From Flavobacteriaceae bacterium (GTDB taxonomy: Bacteria > Bacteroidota > Bacteroidia > Flavobacteriales > Flavobacteriaceae), in NCBI GenBank assembly GCA_013373385.1, contig JABXHX010000005.1:82242-146241 (forward strand): DNA of 64,000 nt, given 5' to 3'. Numbering within the stretch: the first letter of the stretch is position 1; every line of letters begins with the position of its first letter. Positions 56,839 through 64,000 of this stretch are shown one piece after another. The position numbers and the translations under genes are program-made. The notes below the pieces were generated by a model. That model had not been told where the DNA came from. It saw only the letters and a program-made list of their open reading frames with translations, and searched no databases.

Positions 56839-57510
56839 ATGAATTCTATTTGGTATTTCGAAGATGTAAATGCGTTTAATTTATTATGCCCACATAAGTT
56901 TAAAGAGTATAAAAAATGTCACACGTTTGATGCATACAAAAAAAACGATTATGTGTATTTTGAATCTGATACTGCTAAAAAAGTATACCTGATAGAAAAA
57001 GGTAAAGTTAAGATAGGCTATTACACAGAAGACGGAAATGAAGTAATTTATGCTATTTTAACCAAAGGAGAGTTATTTGGAGAAAAAGCCATTTTAGGAG
57101 AAAACACAAGAAAAGAATTCGCACAATCTGTAGATAATTCAACTTCTATTTGTCCTATAAGCGTTGATGTAATGCATAGTTTAATGAGAGACAATCAAAA
57201 CTTTAGTTTAAAAATATATAAATTCTTAGGACTACGTTTTAAAAAACTTGAACGTAGATTACAACTGCTACTTTTTAAGGATATTAAGACTAGATTTCTA
57301 GAGTTTTTAGATGAATTATGTGAGCAATATGGTCATAACTGTGAGCAAACAGGAGATAAGGTAATAGAACATCCCTATACACAAAGAGAAATAGCATCAT
57401 TAATTGGTACTTCAAGACCTACACTAAATTCAATTATGAATGAGCTAAAAGAGTCCCATGTAATTAGTTTTAACAGAAAAGAAATCAGAATTTTAAAAAA
57501 AAGTGCCTAA
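56839..57510 (+). CDS. Crp/Fnr family transcriptional regulator
   Basis: 223 residues. The N-terminal cyclic-nucleotide-binding-type barrel (about 28-130) has KKVYLIEKGKVKIGYYTEDG and LTKGELFGEKAILGE. A connecting helix follows. The C-terminal winged helix contains YTQREIASLIGTSRPTLNSIMNEL, a typical recognition segment of the family. There is no N-terminal cysteine cluster as in Fnr. A perfect palindrome of Crp type lies just downstream of its stop and upstream of the next gene, so that gene may be its target. Confidence 0.92.
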   Translation: MNSIWYFEDVNAFNLLCPHKFKEYKKCHTFDAYKKNDYVYFESDTAKKVYLIEKGKVKIGYYTEDGNEVIYAILTKGELFGEKAILGENTRKEFAQSVDNSTSICPISVDVMHSLMRDNQNFSLKIYKFLGLRFKKLERRLQLLLFKDIKTRFLEFLDELCEQYGHNCEQTGDKVIEHPYTQREIASLIGTSRPTLNSIMNELKESHVISFNRKEIRILKKSA

Positions 57511-57511
57511 G

Positions 57512-57527
57512 TGTAAGCTAGCTTACA
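57512..57527. promoter_or_regulatory. Perfect palindrome TGTAAGCTAGCTTACA, candidate Crp/Fnr operator
   Basis: The 16-base palindrome has half-sites TGTAA-N6-TTACA, the size and spacing expected of Crp/Fnr family operators (TGTGA-N6-TCACA in Escherichia coli Crp). Its centre is about 37 bases upstream of the end of the TACATTTG promoter element, placing it near -42 relative to the expected start, the class II activator position. Confidence 0.7.
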
Positions 57528-57548
57528 TTTCAAGAGAAACTCTCACGC

Positions 57549-57556
57549 TACATTTG
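57549..57556 (+). promoter_or_regulatory. Predicted -7 promoter element TACATTTG of the lipoprotein gene
   Basis: Exact TAnnTTTG match 27 bases upstream of the start codon. The region where a -33 element would be is partly occupied by the palindrome at 57512-57527, consistent with activator dependence. Confidence 0.6.
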
Positions 57557-57583
57557 CCATAACATTAACATTAAAATAATATT

Positions 57584-58513
57584 ATGATGAAAAAAACAAC
57601 AATTTTAGCAATACTTGCTATCGGATTCATTTTTACATCTTGTACCAAAGATGAAGAAATTACAGAAAAAAGAATTACACAATCTTTTCAAAATTTACCA
57701 GATTTAGGAGACAATTACATTTATGAAGGTTGGCTAATTGTAGGTAATCAGAAAATATCTACAGGAAGGTTTTCACATACAGAAGGTACTAGTTTTACTA
57801 GTAATGCAATTGATATTTCTGCAGTTAACTCTGCAACTACTTATGTGTTAACTATTGAACCAGCAACTGAAACTGGAGCAGATTTAGCTAGCCCAAGTGG
57901 TTGGATTTTTTCTAAAGGTAACTTTGCAAACAATACTGCAACACCATCTACTAAAGACGCTTTGTTTTCTGGTGATGGAAACTTAGAAACAGCTACGGGG
58001 AAATTCTTTTTAAAAGCGCCATCTGTAGACAAAACTGGTTCAGATGCAAACGGAATATGGTTTATTGATGCTTTGCCTCCAACTAAAGGCGGATTTACCA
58101 GTTTACCAACATTAGCAAGTGGTTGGATTTACGAAGGTTGGGTGGTAGTGCCTAACTCTAATGGAGGTGTTACGCCAGTTTCTACAGGAAGATTTTCTGA
58201 CCCAAACAAAGCAGATGTAAGTTTCTTTGGAGCTGCAAATAACAATGAGTTTAAAGGTCCGAATGGGGTGCCACCATTTCCAGGAGAAGATTTTATTGCT
58301 GATCCTAATAATAGATATTCTGGAGTAACTTTTCCTATCAACTTACAGAATGCCACAGTGGTTATTTCTATTGAGCCAACCACCAACGATACAGCAGCTC
58401 CTTTTGGGTTAAAGCCATTAGCTGTTAAATTAAGCAATCAAGCAACAGCAACAGCAGTAAGCTTAACTAATAACTATGCCAATAAAAAAATTACTGGAAC
58501 AGTAAAAAGATAA
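57584..58513 (+). CDS. Lipoprotein with two anti-sigma-factor-like (RskA-type) repeats
   Basis: 309 residues. A lipobox (FTSC, Cys20) marks an envelope lipoprotein. Two copies of a domain follow, each beginning with IYEGWLIV or IYEGWVVV and ending in STGRFS, at about residues 45-150 and 180-300. The phrase matches the extracytoplasmic part of RskA-like anti-sigma factors of Bacteroidota, but no sigma-binding N-terminal part or membrane helix is present. It may bind a ligand or another envelope protein. The gene follows the Crp/Fnr regulator and is probably its target. Confidence 0.75.
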   Translation: MMKKTTILAILAIGFIFTSCTKDEEITEKRITQSFQNLPDLGDNYIYEGWLIVGNQKISTGRFSHTEGTSFTSNAIDISAVNSATTYVLTIEPATETGADLASPSGWIFSKGNFANNTATPSTKDALFSGDGNLETATGKFFLKAPSVDKTGSDANGIWFIDALPPTKGGFTSLPTLASGWIYEGWVVVPNSNGGVTPVSTGRFSDPNKADVSFFGAANNNEFKGPNGVPPFPGEDFIADPNNRYSGVTFPINLQNATVVISIEPTTNDTAAPFGLKPLAVKLSNQATATAVSLTNNYANKKITGTVKR

Positions 58514-58565
58514 TGTTATCTAAAAGATTAATCGGCTATTTTTATGTTAATGGTTTGATTTGATC

Positions 58566-58600
58566 TGAAGCGCAACCTCTAAGTGGTTGCGCTTTTCTTT
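58566..58600 (+). terminator. Rho-independent terminator after the lipoprotein gene
   Basis: The stem AAGCGCAACC / GGTTGCGCTT (about 58568-58594) is followed by TTCTTTT. Confidence 0.85.
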
Positions 58601-58648
58601 TGTAAGCAGCACAACAAATAACGACTTATTGTTTGTATATTTATACTA

Positions 58649-59194
58649 ATGAAACTCACTAAAAAAAAACTAGCTAATTTTGCCTTTCTTATCATCCTAG
58701 GTTTGATGCTTTATCCGCCTACAAAAGTGTATTTTATTCGATTGATTTCTTTCTCTCCATCATTTGAGAAAGTAGAAAATCAGAAAAAAATAACAAACAT
58801 TAATTGGCAGCTTAAAGGTTTAAATACAAAGAATGTCAATTTTTCTACTGTAAAAAATAAGCCCGTATTTATTAGCTTTTGGGCAACTTGGTGCCCGCCA
58901 TGTATGGCAGAAATGCCTAGTATGCAAAAGCTGTATAAAGATTACAAAGGTAAAGTGGTGTTTTTATTTATTACGAACGAAGATTGGGAAACTATTGCTA
59001 AATTTTATGCGAAGCATCAGTATAATTTTCCTACATATAATCAACTAACAAGCATGCCAAAAGAATTAGAGAGCACTACAATTCCGGCTACATTTATTAT
59101 TTCTAAAAACGGTAAAATTATAGTAGATAAAAAAGGATCAGCAAATTGGAATTCTTATAAAATTAGAACTTTGTTAGATAATTTATCGCAATAA
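58649..59194 (+). CDS. TlpA-like thioredoxin-fold protein, membrane-anchored
   Basis: 181 residues. A single hydrophobic segment at about 9-24 anchors or exports the protein. The thioredoxin domain contains the redox motif WATWCPPC (Cys82, Cys85) and the cis-Pro region TTIPATFII. It acts in the periplasm, either reducing disulfides for cytochrome maturation or in oxidative-stress defence. The length is normal for the TlpA/ResA family. It is flanked by terminators and is probably monocistronic. Confidence 0.92.
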   Translation: MKLTKKKLANFAFLIILGLMLYPPTKVYFIRLISFSPSFEKVENQKKITNINWQLKGLNTKNVNFSTVKNKPVFISFWATWCPPCMAEMPSMQKLYKDYKGKVVFLFITNEDWETIAKFYAKHQYNFPTYNQLTSMPKELESTTIPATFIISKNGKIIVDKKGSANWNSYKIRTLLDNLSQ

Positions 59195-59221
59195 AAAAAG
59201 CTCCTAATTTCTTAGGAGCCT
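59193..59221 (-). terminator. Rho-independent terminator of the 117-residue protein gene
   Basis: The stem GCTCCTAA / TTAGGAGC (59200-59219) is followed on the minus strand by a T run (the A run at 59193-59199). It terminates the minus-strand gene and may also affect the converging TlpA-like gene. Confidence 0.75.
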
Positions 59222-59247
59222 CTTCAATCAATCTATAACCAAACTAA

Positions 59248-59601
59248 CTATTTAGACTGAACCATTTTTAAAGGAATTCTATATATAGTTCCTTTTTTAA
59301 TTCCTTTTGCTTTTAATTTTTTATAATTCAATTTTGATTTTACAAAATTAGCTATTGATGTGTCTTTTGAAGCTACTTCAAGTACAACTAATTCGTTGTC
59401 ATTATTTAGCATTATTGAAACTTGTGCTTCTAATGTTTTATTTAATTTGTACTCGTGTTGCCCTAACAAGCTTACAATCTCTGTTCTTAAAGTGGTTTTA
59501 TAATTTTTCTTAGCTGGTTTAATGTTTGTGTTGGCTGTTGCTGGAAGTACAGTTGCTAAGCTTAATGCTACTACTGCAATAATTGTTTTTAAATTTTTCA
59601 T
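59248..59601 (-). CDS. Small secreted protein of unknown function
   Basis: 117 residues with a signal peptide (1-23, ending ATAN). The mature part is basic at first (IKPAKKNYKTTLR) and carries a short segment NDNELVVLEVASKD. No cysteines or catalytic motifs are visible. I recall similar small secreted proteins near stress genes in flavobacteria but cannot name the family. It has its own terminator and faces the TlpA-like gene. Confidence 0.7.
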   Translation of the reverse strand: MKNLKTIIAVVALSLATVLPATANTNIKPAKKNYKTTLRTEIVSLLGQHEYKLNKTLEAQVSIMLNNDNELVVLEVASKDTSIANFVKSKLNYKKLKAKGIKKGTIYRIPLKMVQSK

Positions 59602-59762
59602 GATAAATGTGATTTAAGTTAAATGTTATATCTAATAGACCTTTAGAAAACAAAAAAGTTTCATAGATATAGACATTTTAGCAGTTAGTTAACAGCATTT
59701 AACAGACTTTAAGATTAGTTGTTAAATTCTAAGAAAAATTTAAGAAGCGTGAGTCTTGTTCG

Positions 59763-59770
59763 TAATTTTG
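59763..59770 (+). promoter_or_regulatory. Predicted -7 promoter element TAATTTTG in the leader region
   Basis: Exact TAnnTTTG match within the 368-base gap between the secreted-protein gene and the RHS gene. It precedes a terminator by about 45 bases. Confidence 0.5.
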
Positions 59771-59810
59771 ATGATAATATAGTTATAGGTTAACAAACAG
59801 CAATTGAATT

Positions 59811-59849
59811 TTTCCCACCTCTCTTCTTTTGGGGTGGGTTCTTTTTTTG
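59811..59849 (+). terminator. Terminator-like hairpin upstream of the RHS genes
   Basis: CCCACC (59814-59819) pairs with GGTGGG (59833-59838) and a T run follows at 59842-59848. No gene ends just upstream on the plus strand, so it may end a small RNA or act as an attenuator in the leader of the RHS gene. Confidence 0.65.
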
Positions 59850-59969
59850 AAAAAATATTTGTTTATTAAAAAATAATTTTTAACTTTAACTCACTTAAAA
59901 AGAAGTTAATAAAAAGAAAAATTGCTATTCCCCAAACAAAAATATTCACGATTAAATTTTACTATTACT

Positions 59970-62858
59970 ATGAAAAAACTATTGCTCTTTTGTAGCATAG
60001 CCTTGCTATGTAATGTGGTTTCTTTTGCACAAGGAGGAGACTTTCAGCCCAAACTTCCAGATTTTGTTCCTTCGTCACCTACAGCTTTTGAATTAGGAAA
60101 ATACGGAGACATTCCAGTGAATGAAGCCACAGGAATGGCAAATATCAATGTACCATTATATACCTACAGTACTCCCAATTTATCAGTTCCCATTGGGCTT
60201 AGCTATACCACTTCTGGAGTTAAGGTAAGTCAGATAGCCTCTTGGGTGGGATTAGGATGGAGTTTAAATACAGGAGGAGTAATTACTAGATCCATAAGAG
60301 GAGCAGCAGACGAAGATCATCCAAGAAATATTATAAGTTATAGCACTTTGATGGGGTGGAAATCCAACGGGAGCGCATCAACCAGAGCACTCTTCTATAA
60401 TCATGTTGATAATATAGCCAACAAGGTCAATTATGATTATGTTCCTGATCTCTTTAATTTTAGTATTGATGGTCTTTCAGGTAGCTTTTATCTGGATGCA
60501 AATAAAAATCCCGTTGTTATTAGAGAGGAAGCAGAATTAAAAATAGAAAAAATTAACAGTAGTAATTTTTTAGTTGGTTTTACTATTACTTCACCAAAAG
60601 GTATCGTTTATACTTTTAATATAACAGAACAAACGAAACAACGATTAAGTTGTGGTGGTGGAAATCCGAGTCCTACTACTTATAAAACAACTTCATGGTT
60701 TTTAAGTAAAATAACACATCCTTTAGGAGACGAAATTACCTTTACTTATGGAAACTCTACCAATTATTTATACAACTCTAGTATTGAACAAAGTTATGGT
60801 AAAAATTCTGCTATATCTGGTCCTCAAGGACAGCAGTTACCAGCTGAAGTTGTTGTAAAATGTGCTTACAATAACTATGTCCAAGGAAAGGTGTTAACTG
60901 CAATAACTTCTAATAGAAATGTAGGATCTGTTTCTTTTGCTTCTAGTTTAACTAGAGCTGATGTAAATGATTATAAATTAGACGCTATTACGATTAAAAA
61001 TAATCAAAATGTACAAGTAAAGCAATTTGCCTTTAACTATGCACAAATACAAAGTACTATCAACTATACAAATGTAAATTTTCCACTTAGAGGAGTTAGC
61101 AATGAGGCATATCGTTTATTTTTAGATGATGTTACTGAGAAAGATGCTTTCGGCAGTGCCACTAATGGTAAAAAATACAGCTTTGAATATAACGACAGAA
61201 CCAATTTGCCTAAACGAATGAGTTTATCGCAAGATGAATTGGGTTACTATAATGGTGCTGTAAACACAAGCTTTTTACCAAATGGTTATGGTGGTGGATT
61301 AAATGTTCCAGGTGGTACGGGAGACCGTTCTTTTAATTACAATTATGCAATCAAAGGCATTTTAACCAAAGTAATGTACCCTACCAAAGGATATACACTG
61401 ATTGAATATGAATCAGGACCCTCTGCCATTCGGGTTAAAAAAATCAAATCATTGCCTAAGGCAGGTGGTGTAGAAAAAGTTGTCCGCTACTATTACACAA
61501 CCAAAGAAAATGCTGTAGCTGGTTCTGGGAGCTCAGTCCCATCAACGATTGGTTCTGCTAATTATTTAACCACTAAGCCTGTTACTTTAGAATTTAACTC
61601 AACTCCTTTTACTTTTAATAGAACAGAGTTTTCTTCTAATGGGACTGCACCATTATACTTAACCAATGCTGATCGATTCTTATACAATACTGTGACCGTA
61701 GGTTATGGAGAGAATTTTGAAGGAGGAGGAATTGAAAAGAAGTTTAGTGTAACAAGCAATACTACTGGGTCTAATATGCATGGAGAGTATATTCTAGACG
61801 GAGTAAAATCTAATACTGGTATTTTAAATGGAACACTCTTAGAAGAAACTGCTTTCAAAAAGAATGGAAGTAGTGTAATTACTCAGAAAAAAACAACTTA
61901 TAGCTATCTAGAGAATAGTACTACTTTAGATGCGTATACTGGAAATATCATGTACGAATCTTCAATCAATAACGCAGACGGATCGCTTGGTGTACAAGGA
62001 TATGATGCTAACAGGATTCAAGTTATTTCTAAATGGAGGTCTTTAGGAACTGTTACAACTACAGAATATCTTAGTACAGGAACTATCACTACTACTAAAA
62101 CACATACTTACGCTACTGGATTAGCTGGCTTGCCCTCTGAAACTACCACTACTGATAGTAATGGGTACACATTAAAAACTAAGAATTATTATCCCGAAGA
62201 TGTAACAAGTATTAGTTCTTTAGGACATGATGACCTCACAACAACCGAATACAATGCTATTCAAAAACTCAAAACACAACATCGTGTAGGAGAAGTTGTA
62301 CAAACAGAAAGCTATCAAGGTATTCCTTTATTAGCAGCAACACGTACAAACTATTATGAGCCTTTTACCAATGTAGTAGTGCCAAAAACTATTCAGACCT
62401 TACTTGGAACAAACTCTTTAGAAGACCGTATTGTATTTCACAAGTATGATAACAAGGGTAATCCTATTTCAGTGAGTAAAAAAGACGGTACTCATATTGC
62501 TTATATCTGGGGCTACAATCAAACCAAACCCATTGCTAAGATTGAGAATTTTACTGAGGCTCAACTAACTGCTATACAGCCTTTAGTAAATGCAGCTGTT
62601 TCTGCTTCTAATGCTGATACTAATACCAGTACAGAAAATAGCTTGCGTACAGCATTAAATGCTATTAGAAACCATTCGAGTCTTTCTAACTCTCAAATGA
62701 GCTCTTTTACTTACGATCCTTTAATAGGAGTCACCTCTGTTACCGACCCAAGAGGAAAAATAACCTACTATCATTACGATAGTTTTGGAAGACTTCAGTA
62801 TGTCAAAGACAATGAAGGTAAAATCTTAAGTAAAAATCAGTACAACTATAAAAACTAA
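59970..62858 (+). CDS. Large secreted RHS/YD-type repeat protein
   Basis: 962 residues from ATG at 59970; an in-frame upstream start lacks a signal peptide and was rejected. A signal peptide (1-20, ending SFAQ) leads to a beta-rich region with GLSYTTSGVKVSQIASWVGLG, typical of the shell part of insecticidal-toxin-like and RHS proteins of Bacteroidota. The C-terminus ends in YD-like repeats (TDPRGKITYYHYDSFGRLQ). It lacks a visible C-terminal toxin domain. The second RHS-type gene begins 6 bases after its stop, so the pair is co-transcribed. Confidence 0.82.
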   Translation: MKKLLLFCSIALLCNVVSFAQGGDFQPKLPDFVPSSPTAFELGKYGDIPVNEATGMANINVPLYTYSTPNLSVPIGLSYTTSGVKVSQIASWVGLGWSLNTGGVITRSIRGAADEDHPRNIISYSTLMGWKSNGSASTRALFYNHVDNIANKVNYDYVPDLFNFSIDGLSGSFYLDANKNPVVIREEAELKIEKINSSNFLVGFTITSPKGIVYTFNITEQTKQRLSCGGGNPSPTTYKTTSWFLSKITHPLGDEITFTYGNSTNYLYNSSIEQSYGKNSAISGPQGQQLPAEVVVKCAYNNYVQGKVLTAITSNRNVGSVSFASSLTRADVNDYKLDAITIKNNQNVQVKQFAFNYAQIQSTINYTNVNFPLRGVSNEAYRLFLDDVTEKDAFGSATNGKKYSFEYNDRTNLPKRMSLSQDELGYYNGAVNTSFLPNGYGGGLNVPGGTGDRSFNYNYAIKGILTKVMYPTKGYTLIEYESGPSAIRVKKIKSLPKAGGVEKVVRYYYTTKENAVAGSGSSVPSTIGSANYLTTKPVTLEFNSTPFTFNRTEFSSNGTAPLYLTNADRFLYNTVTVGYGENFEGGGIEKKFSVTSNTTGSNMHGEYILDGVKSNTGILNGTLLEETAFKKNGSSVITQKKTTYSYLENSTTLDAYTGNIMYESSINNADGSLGVQGYDANRIQVISKWRSLGTVTTTEYLSTGTITTTKTHTYATGLAGLPSETTTTDSNGYTLKTKNYYPEDVTSISSLGHDDLTTTEYNAIQKLKTQHRVGEVVQTESYQGIPLLAATRTNYYEPFTNVVVPKTIQTLLGTNSLEDRIVFHKYDNKGNPISVSKKDGTHIAYIWGYNQTKPIAKIENFTEAQLTAIQPLVNAAVSASNADTNTSTENSLRTALNAIRNHSSLSNSQMSSFTYDPLIGVTSVTDPRGKITYYHYDSFGRLQYVKDNEGKILSKNQYNYKN

Positions 62859-62864
62859 TTGGCT

Positions 62865-64000
62865 ATGAAAAAGCATATCATCAACACCATTGTAACTTGT
62901 TTGGTTGTATTGTTTTCAGTACAACAGCTATCCGCTCAAAAAGGAGGAATTGGAGGCGGAGGCGGAGGTACCATTACCATCTCAGGAAGTAATAACGTGT
63001 ATCAAAACGATACCAAAACATATACCGCCACACCTTCTTCTGGTTTAAGTATTTATCAATCACTTTGGTCAGTAACAGGAGGAACCATACAAAGTCAGTC
63101 TACCACCAGTGTGACCATCGTATGGACCACCACAGGGAATCAAACCATCACCTTTGAAGCTACACAAACCAATCAAGGTTATATGCAAGAGAACTATGCA
63201 GTTACCGTATCTGCTTTAGTAGCACCTCCTACACCCAACACCCCTATCATTGCCAGTCAAAACTGTTCGAGTGCTACCTTAACTAGCAATGGGAATCCTC
63301 CTTCGGGAGTTACTTGGTATTGGCAAGGCACCAATAGTTCAGGTACCAGTACCAGTTATCATGGAACAGGTAACTATACAGCTTCTAGTACAGGAACCTA
63401 TTATATAAGAGCAAGAAACAATACATCAGGACTTTGGAGTGCAGGTTCTGCTTCAGTGAGTGTTACCTTAGGAATTATAGGAGGAACTACCTGGTATGCA
63501 GATTATGATGGTGATGGCAAAGGAGATCCGAATGACTCGGTAGTACAATGTGGGCAACCAGCTAATTTTGTATCTAATAGTAATGATTTGTGTCCGAATG
63601 ATAATAGTAGCAACAGCAATGGATGTTCTTCGCCTATCAGTCTTAGTAATGAAAACTATGTGTATAACATAACACCTCAGGTTGCTGTAACCAGTATTCC
63701 AAGTAATGTCAATACCAATAATGATTATTTAAAGACCATTACCTATTTTGATGGATTAGGAAGAGTAAAACAGTCTATTGCTATCAGACAGAGTCCAACA
63801 CAAAAAGACATCATAACCCATAGTGAGTACAATAGCTTAGGACAGTTGGAGAAGGAGTACCTTCCTTATGTACCAACTACCACAGGGAGTGATGGACTTT
63901 TTAGAACCAATGCTCTTACTAGTACCAATAGTTTTTACAATACGGCCACTTATCAGAATACCACCAATCCCTATTCACAGAAAACCATAGAGGCTTCTCC
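62865..64000 (+). CDS. Secreted DUF6443/RHS-type protein, 3' truncated by the window edge
   Basis: Open from ATG at 62865 to the window end (about 378 residues). A signal peptide (1-24, ending LSAQ) and a Gly-rich stretch are followed by two Ig/PKD-like domains (about 35-125 and 125-205). A thrombospondin-type calcium repeat (DYDGDGKGDPND) comes next. A DUF6443-like region starts near YVYNITPQV and contains KTITYFDGLGRVKQS, the opening of RHS repeats. The codon choice (many ACC, ATC) looks more GC-rich than the neighbours. The C-terminal end, which would carry any toxin, lies outside the window. Confidence 0.85.
   Translation, partial: MKKHIINTIVTCLVVLFSVQQLSAQKGGIGGGGGGTITISGSNNVYQNDTKTYTATPSSGLSIYQSLWSVTGGTIQSQSTTSVTIVWTTTGNQTITFEATQTNQGYMQENYAVTVSALVAPPTPNTPIIASQNCSSATLTSNGNPPSGVTWYWQGTNSSGTSTSYHGTGNYTASSTGTYYIRARNNTSGLWSAGSASVSVTLGIIGGTTWYADYDGDGKGDPNDSVVQCGQPANFVSNSNDLCPNDNSSNSNGCSSPISLSNENYVYNITPQVAVTSIPSNVNTNNDYLKTITYFDGLGRVKQSIAIRQSPTQKDIITHSEYNSLGQLEKEYLPYVPTTTGSDGLFRTNALTSTNSFYNTATYQNTTNPYSQKTIEAS

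Noticed and set aside
59922..59969. Extended RHS start at 59922
   Set aside because: It precedes a clean signal peptide that begins at the ATG at 59970; nothing supports the longer N-terminus.

Overview
The window is a chromosomal segment of a low-GC member of the Bacteroidota, most likely the family Flavobacteriaceae. The evidence is the repeated -7 promoter element TAnnTTTG upstream of many genes, the frequent absence of Shine-Dalgarno sequences, several TTG starts, and typical flavobacterial families: DUF4290, DUF5916, the DUF58/MoxR/DUF4129 cluster, TonB-dependent receptors and DUF6443/RHS proteins. The genus cannot be fixed from the sequence alone. I saw no tRNA, rRNA, CRISPR array or transposase.

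Layout. 0-1.5 kb: the end of a porin-like barrel, then a predicted flavinylated FMN-binding protein with a small membrane partner. 1.6-3.1 kb: guaB. 3.2-10.1 kb: a divergent RDD gene and a six-gene operon (SpoIIM-like, membrane protein, DUF4129, DUF4350, MoxR ATPase, DUF58), a conserved envelope cluster. 10.2-12.5 kb: OmpH/Skp-like chaperone, miaA, and a voltage-gated-type ion channel with a zinc-ribbon tail. 12.6-23.4 kb: a long minus-strand run from serC through serA, a YggS-like protein, a DnaQ/GIY-YIG protein and a DUF3857 protein, ending in a secreted papain-like protease and a secreted caspase-like protease with four repeated lectin-like domains. 23.5-29.8 kb: a small His/Cys protein, a DUF5916 outer-membrane protein and an ABC-2 exporter. 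29.9-33.9 kb: acyl-CoA reductase, ferredoxin, and an asnB gene flanked by a duplicated ferredoxin 3' end, followed by a decayed secreted-protein gene.

33.9-46.6 kb: ychF, an orphan small protein, parE/parC, an MscS channel, a B12/iron-type binding lipoprotein, a cobalamin riboswitch driving a TonB-dependent receptor, and a SatD-type regulator operon headed by three 28-bp tandem repeats. 46.7-56.8 kb: a UvrD/PcrA helicase, DUF4290, murA (with the active-site Cys replaced by Asp), a phosphodiesterase/phosphatase, grpE-dnaJ, the RNase P RNA gene, and aconitase. 56.8-59.6 kb: a Crp/Fnr regulator followed by a perfect 16-bp palindrome placed about -42 relative to the promoter of a lipoprotein gene, then a thioredoxin-like protein and a small secreted protein. 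59.9 kb to the end: two large secreted RHS/YD-type proteins, the second cut by the window edge, preceded by a promoter-terminator pair that could be a small RNA or attenuator.

The strongest candidates for little-described biology are the secreted caspase/papain pair (12.6-17.5 kb), the His/Cys small protein with DUF5916 and ABC exporter (23.5-29.8 kb), the asnB cassette between duplicated ferredoxin ends (31.3-33.4 kb), the tandem operator of the SatD operon (46.6 kb), and the Crp/Fnr-lipoprotein pair (56.8-58.5 kb). All functional statements are inferred by reading translated sequence; no database search was run.
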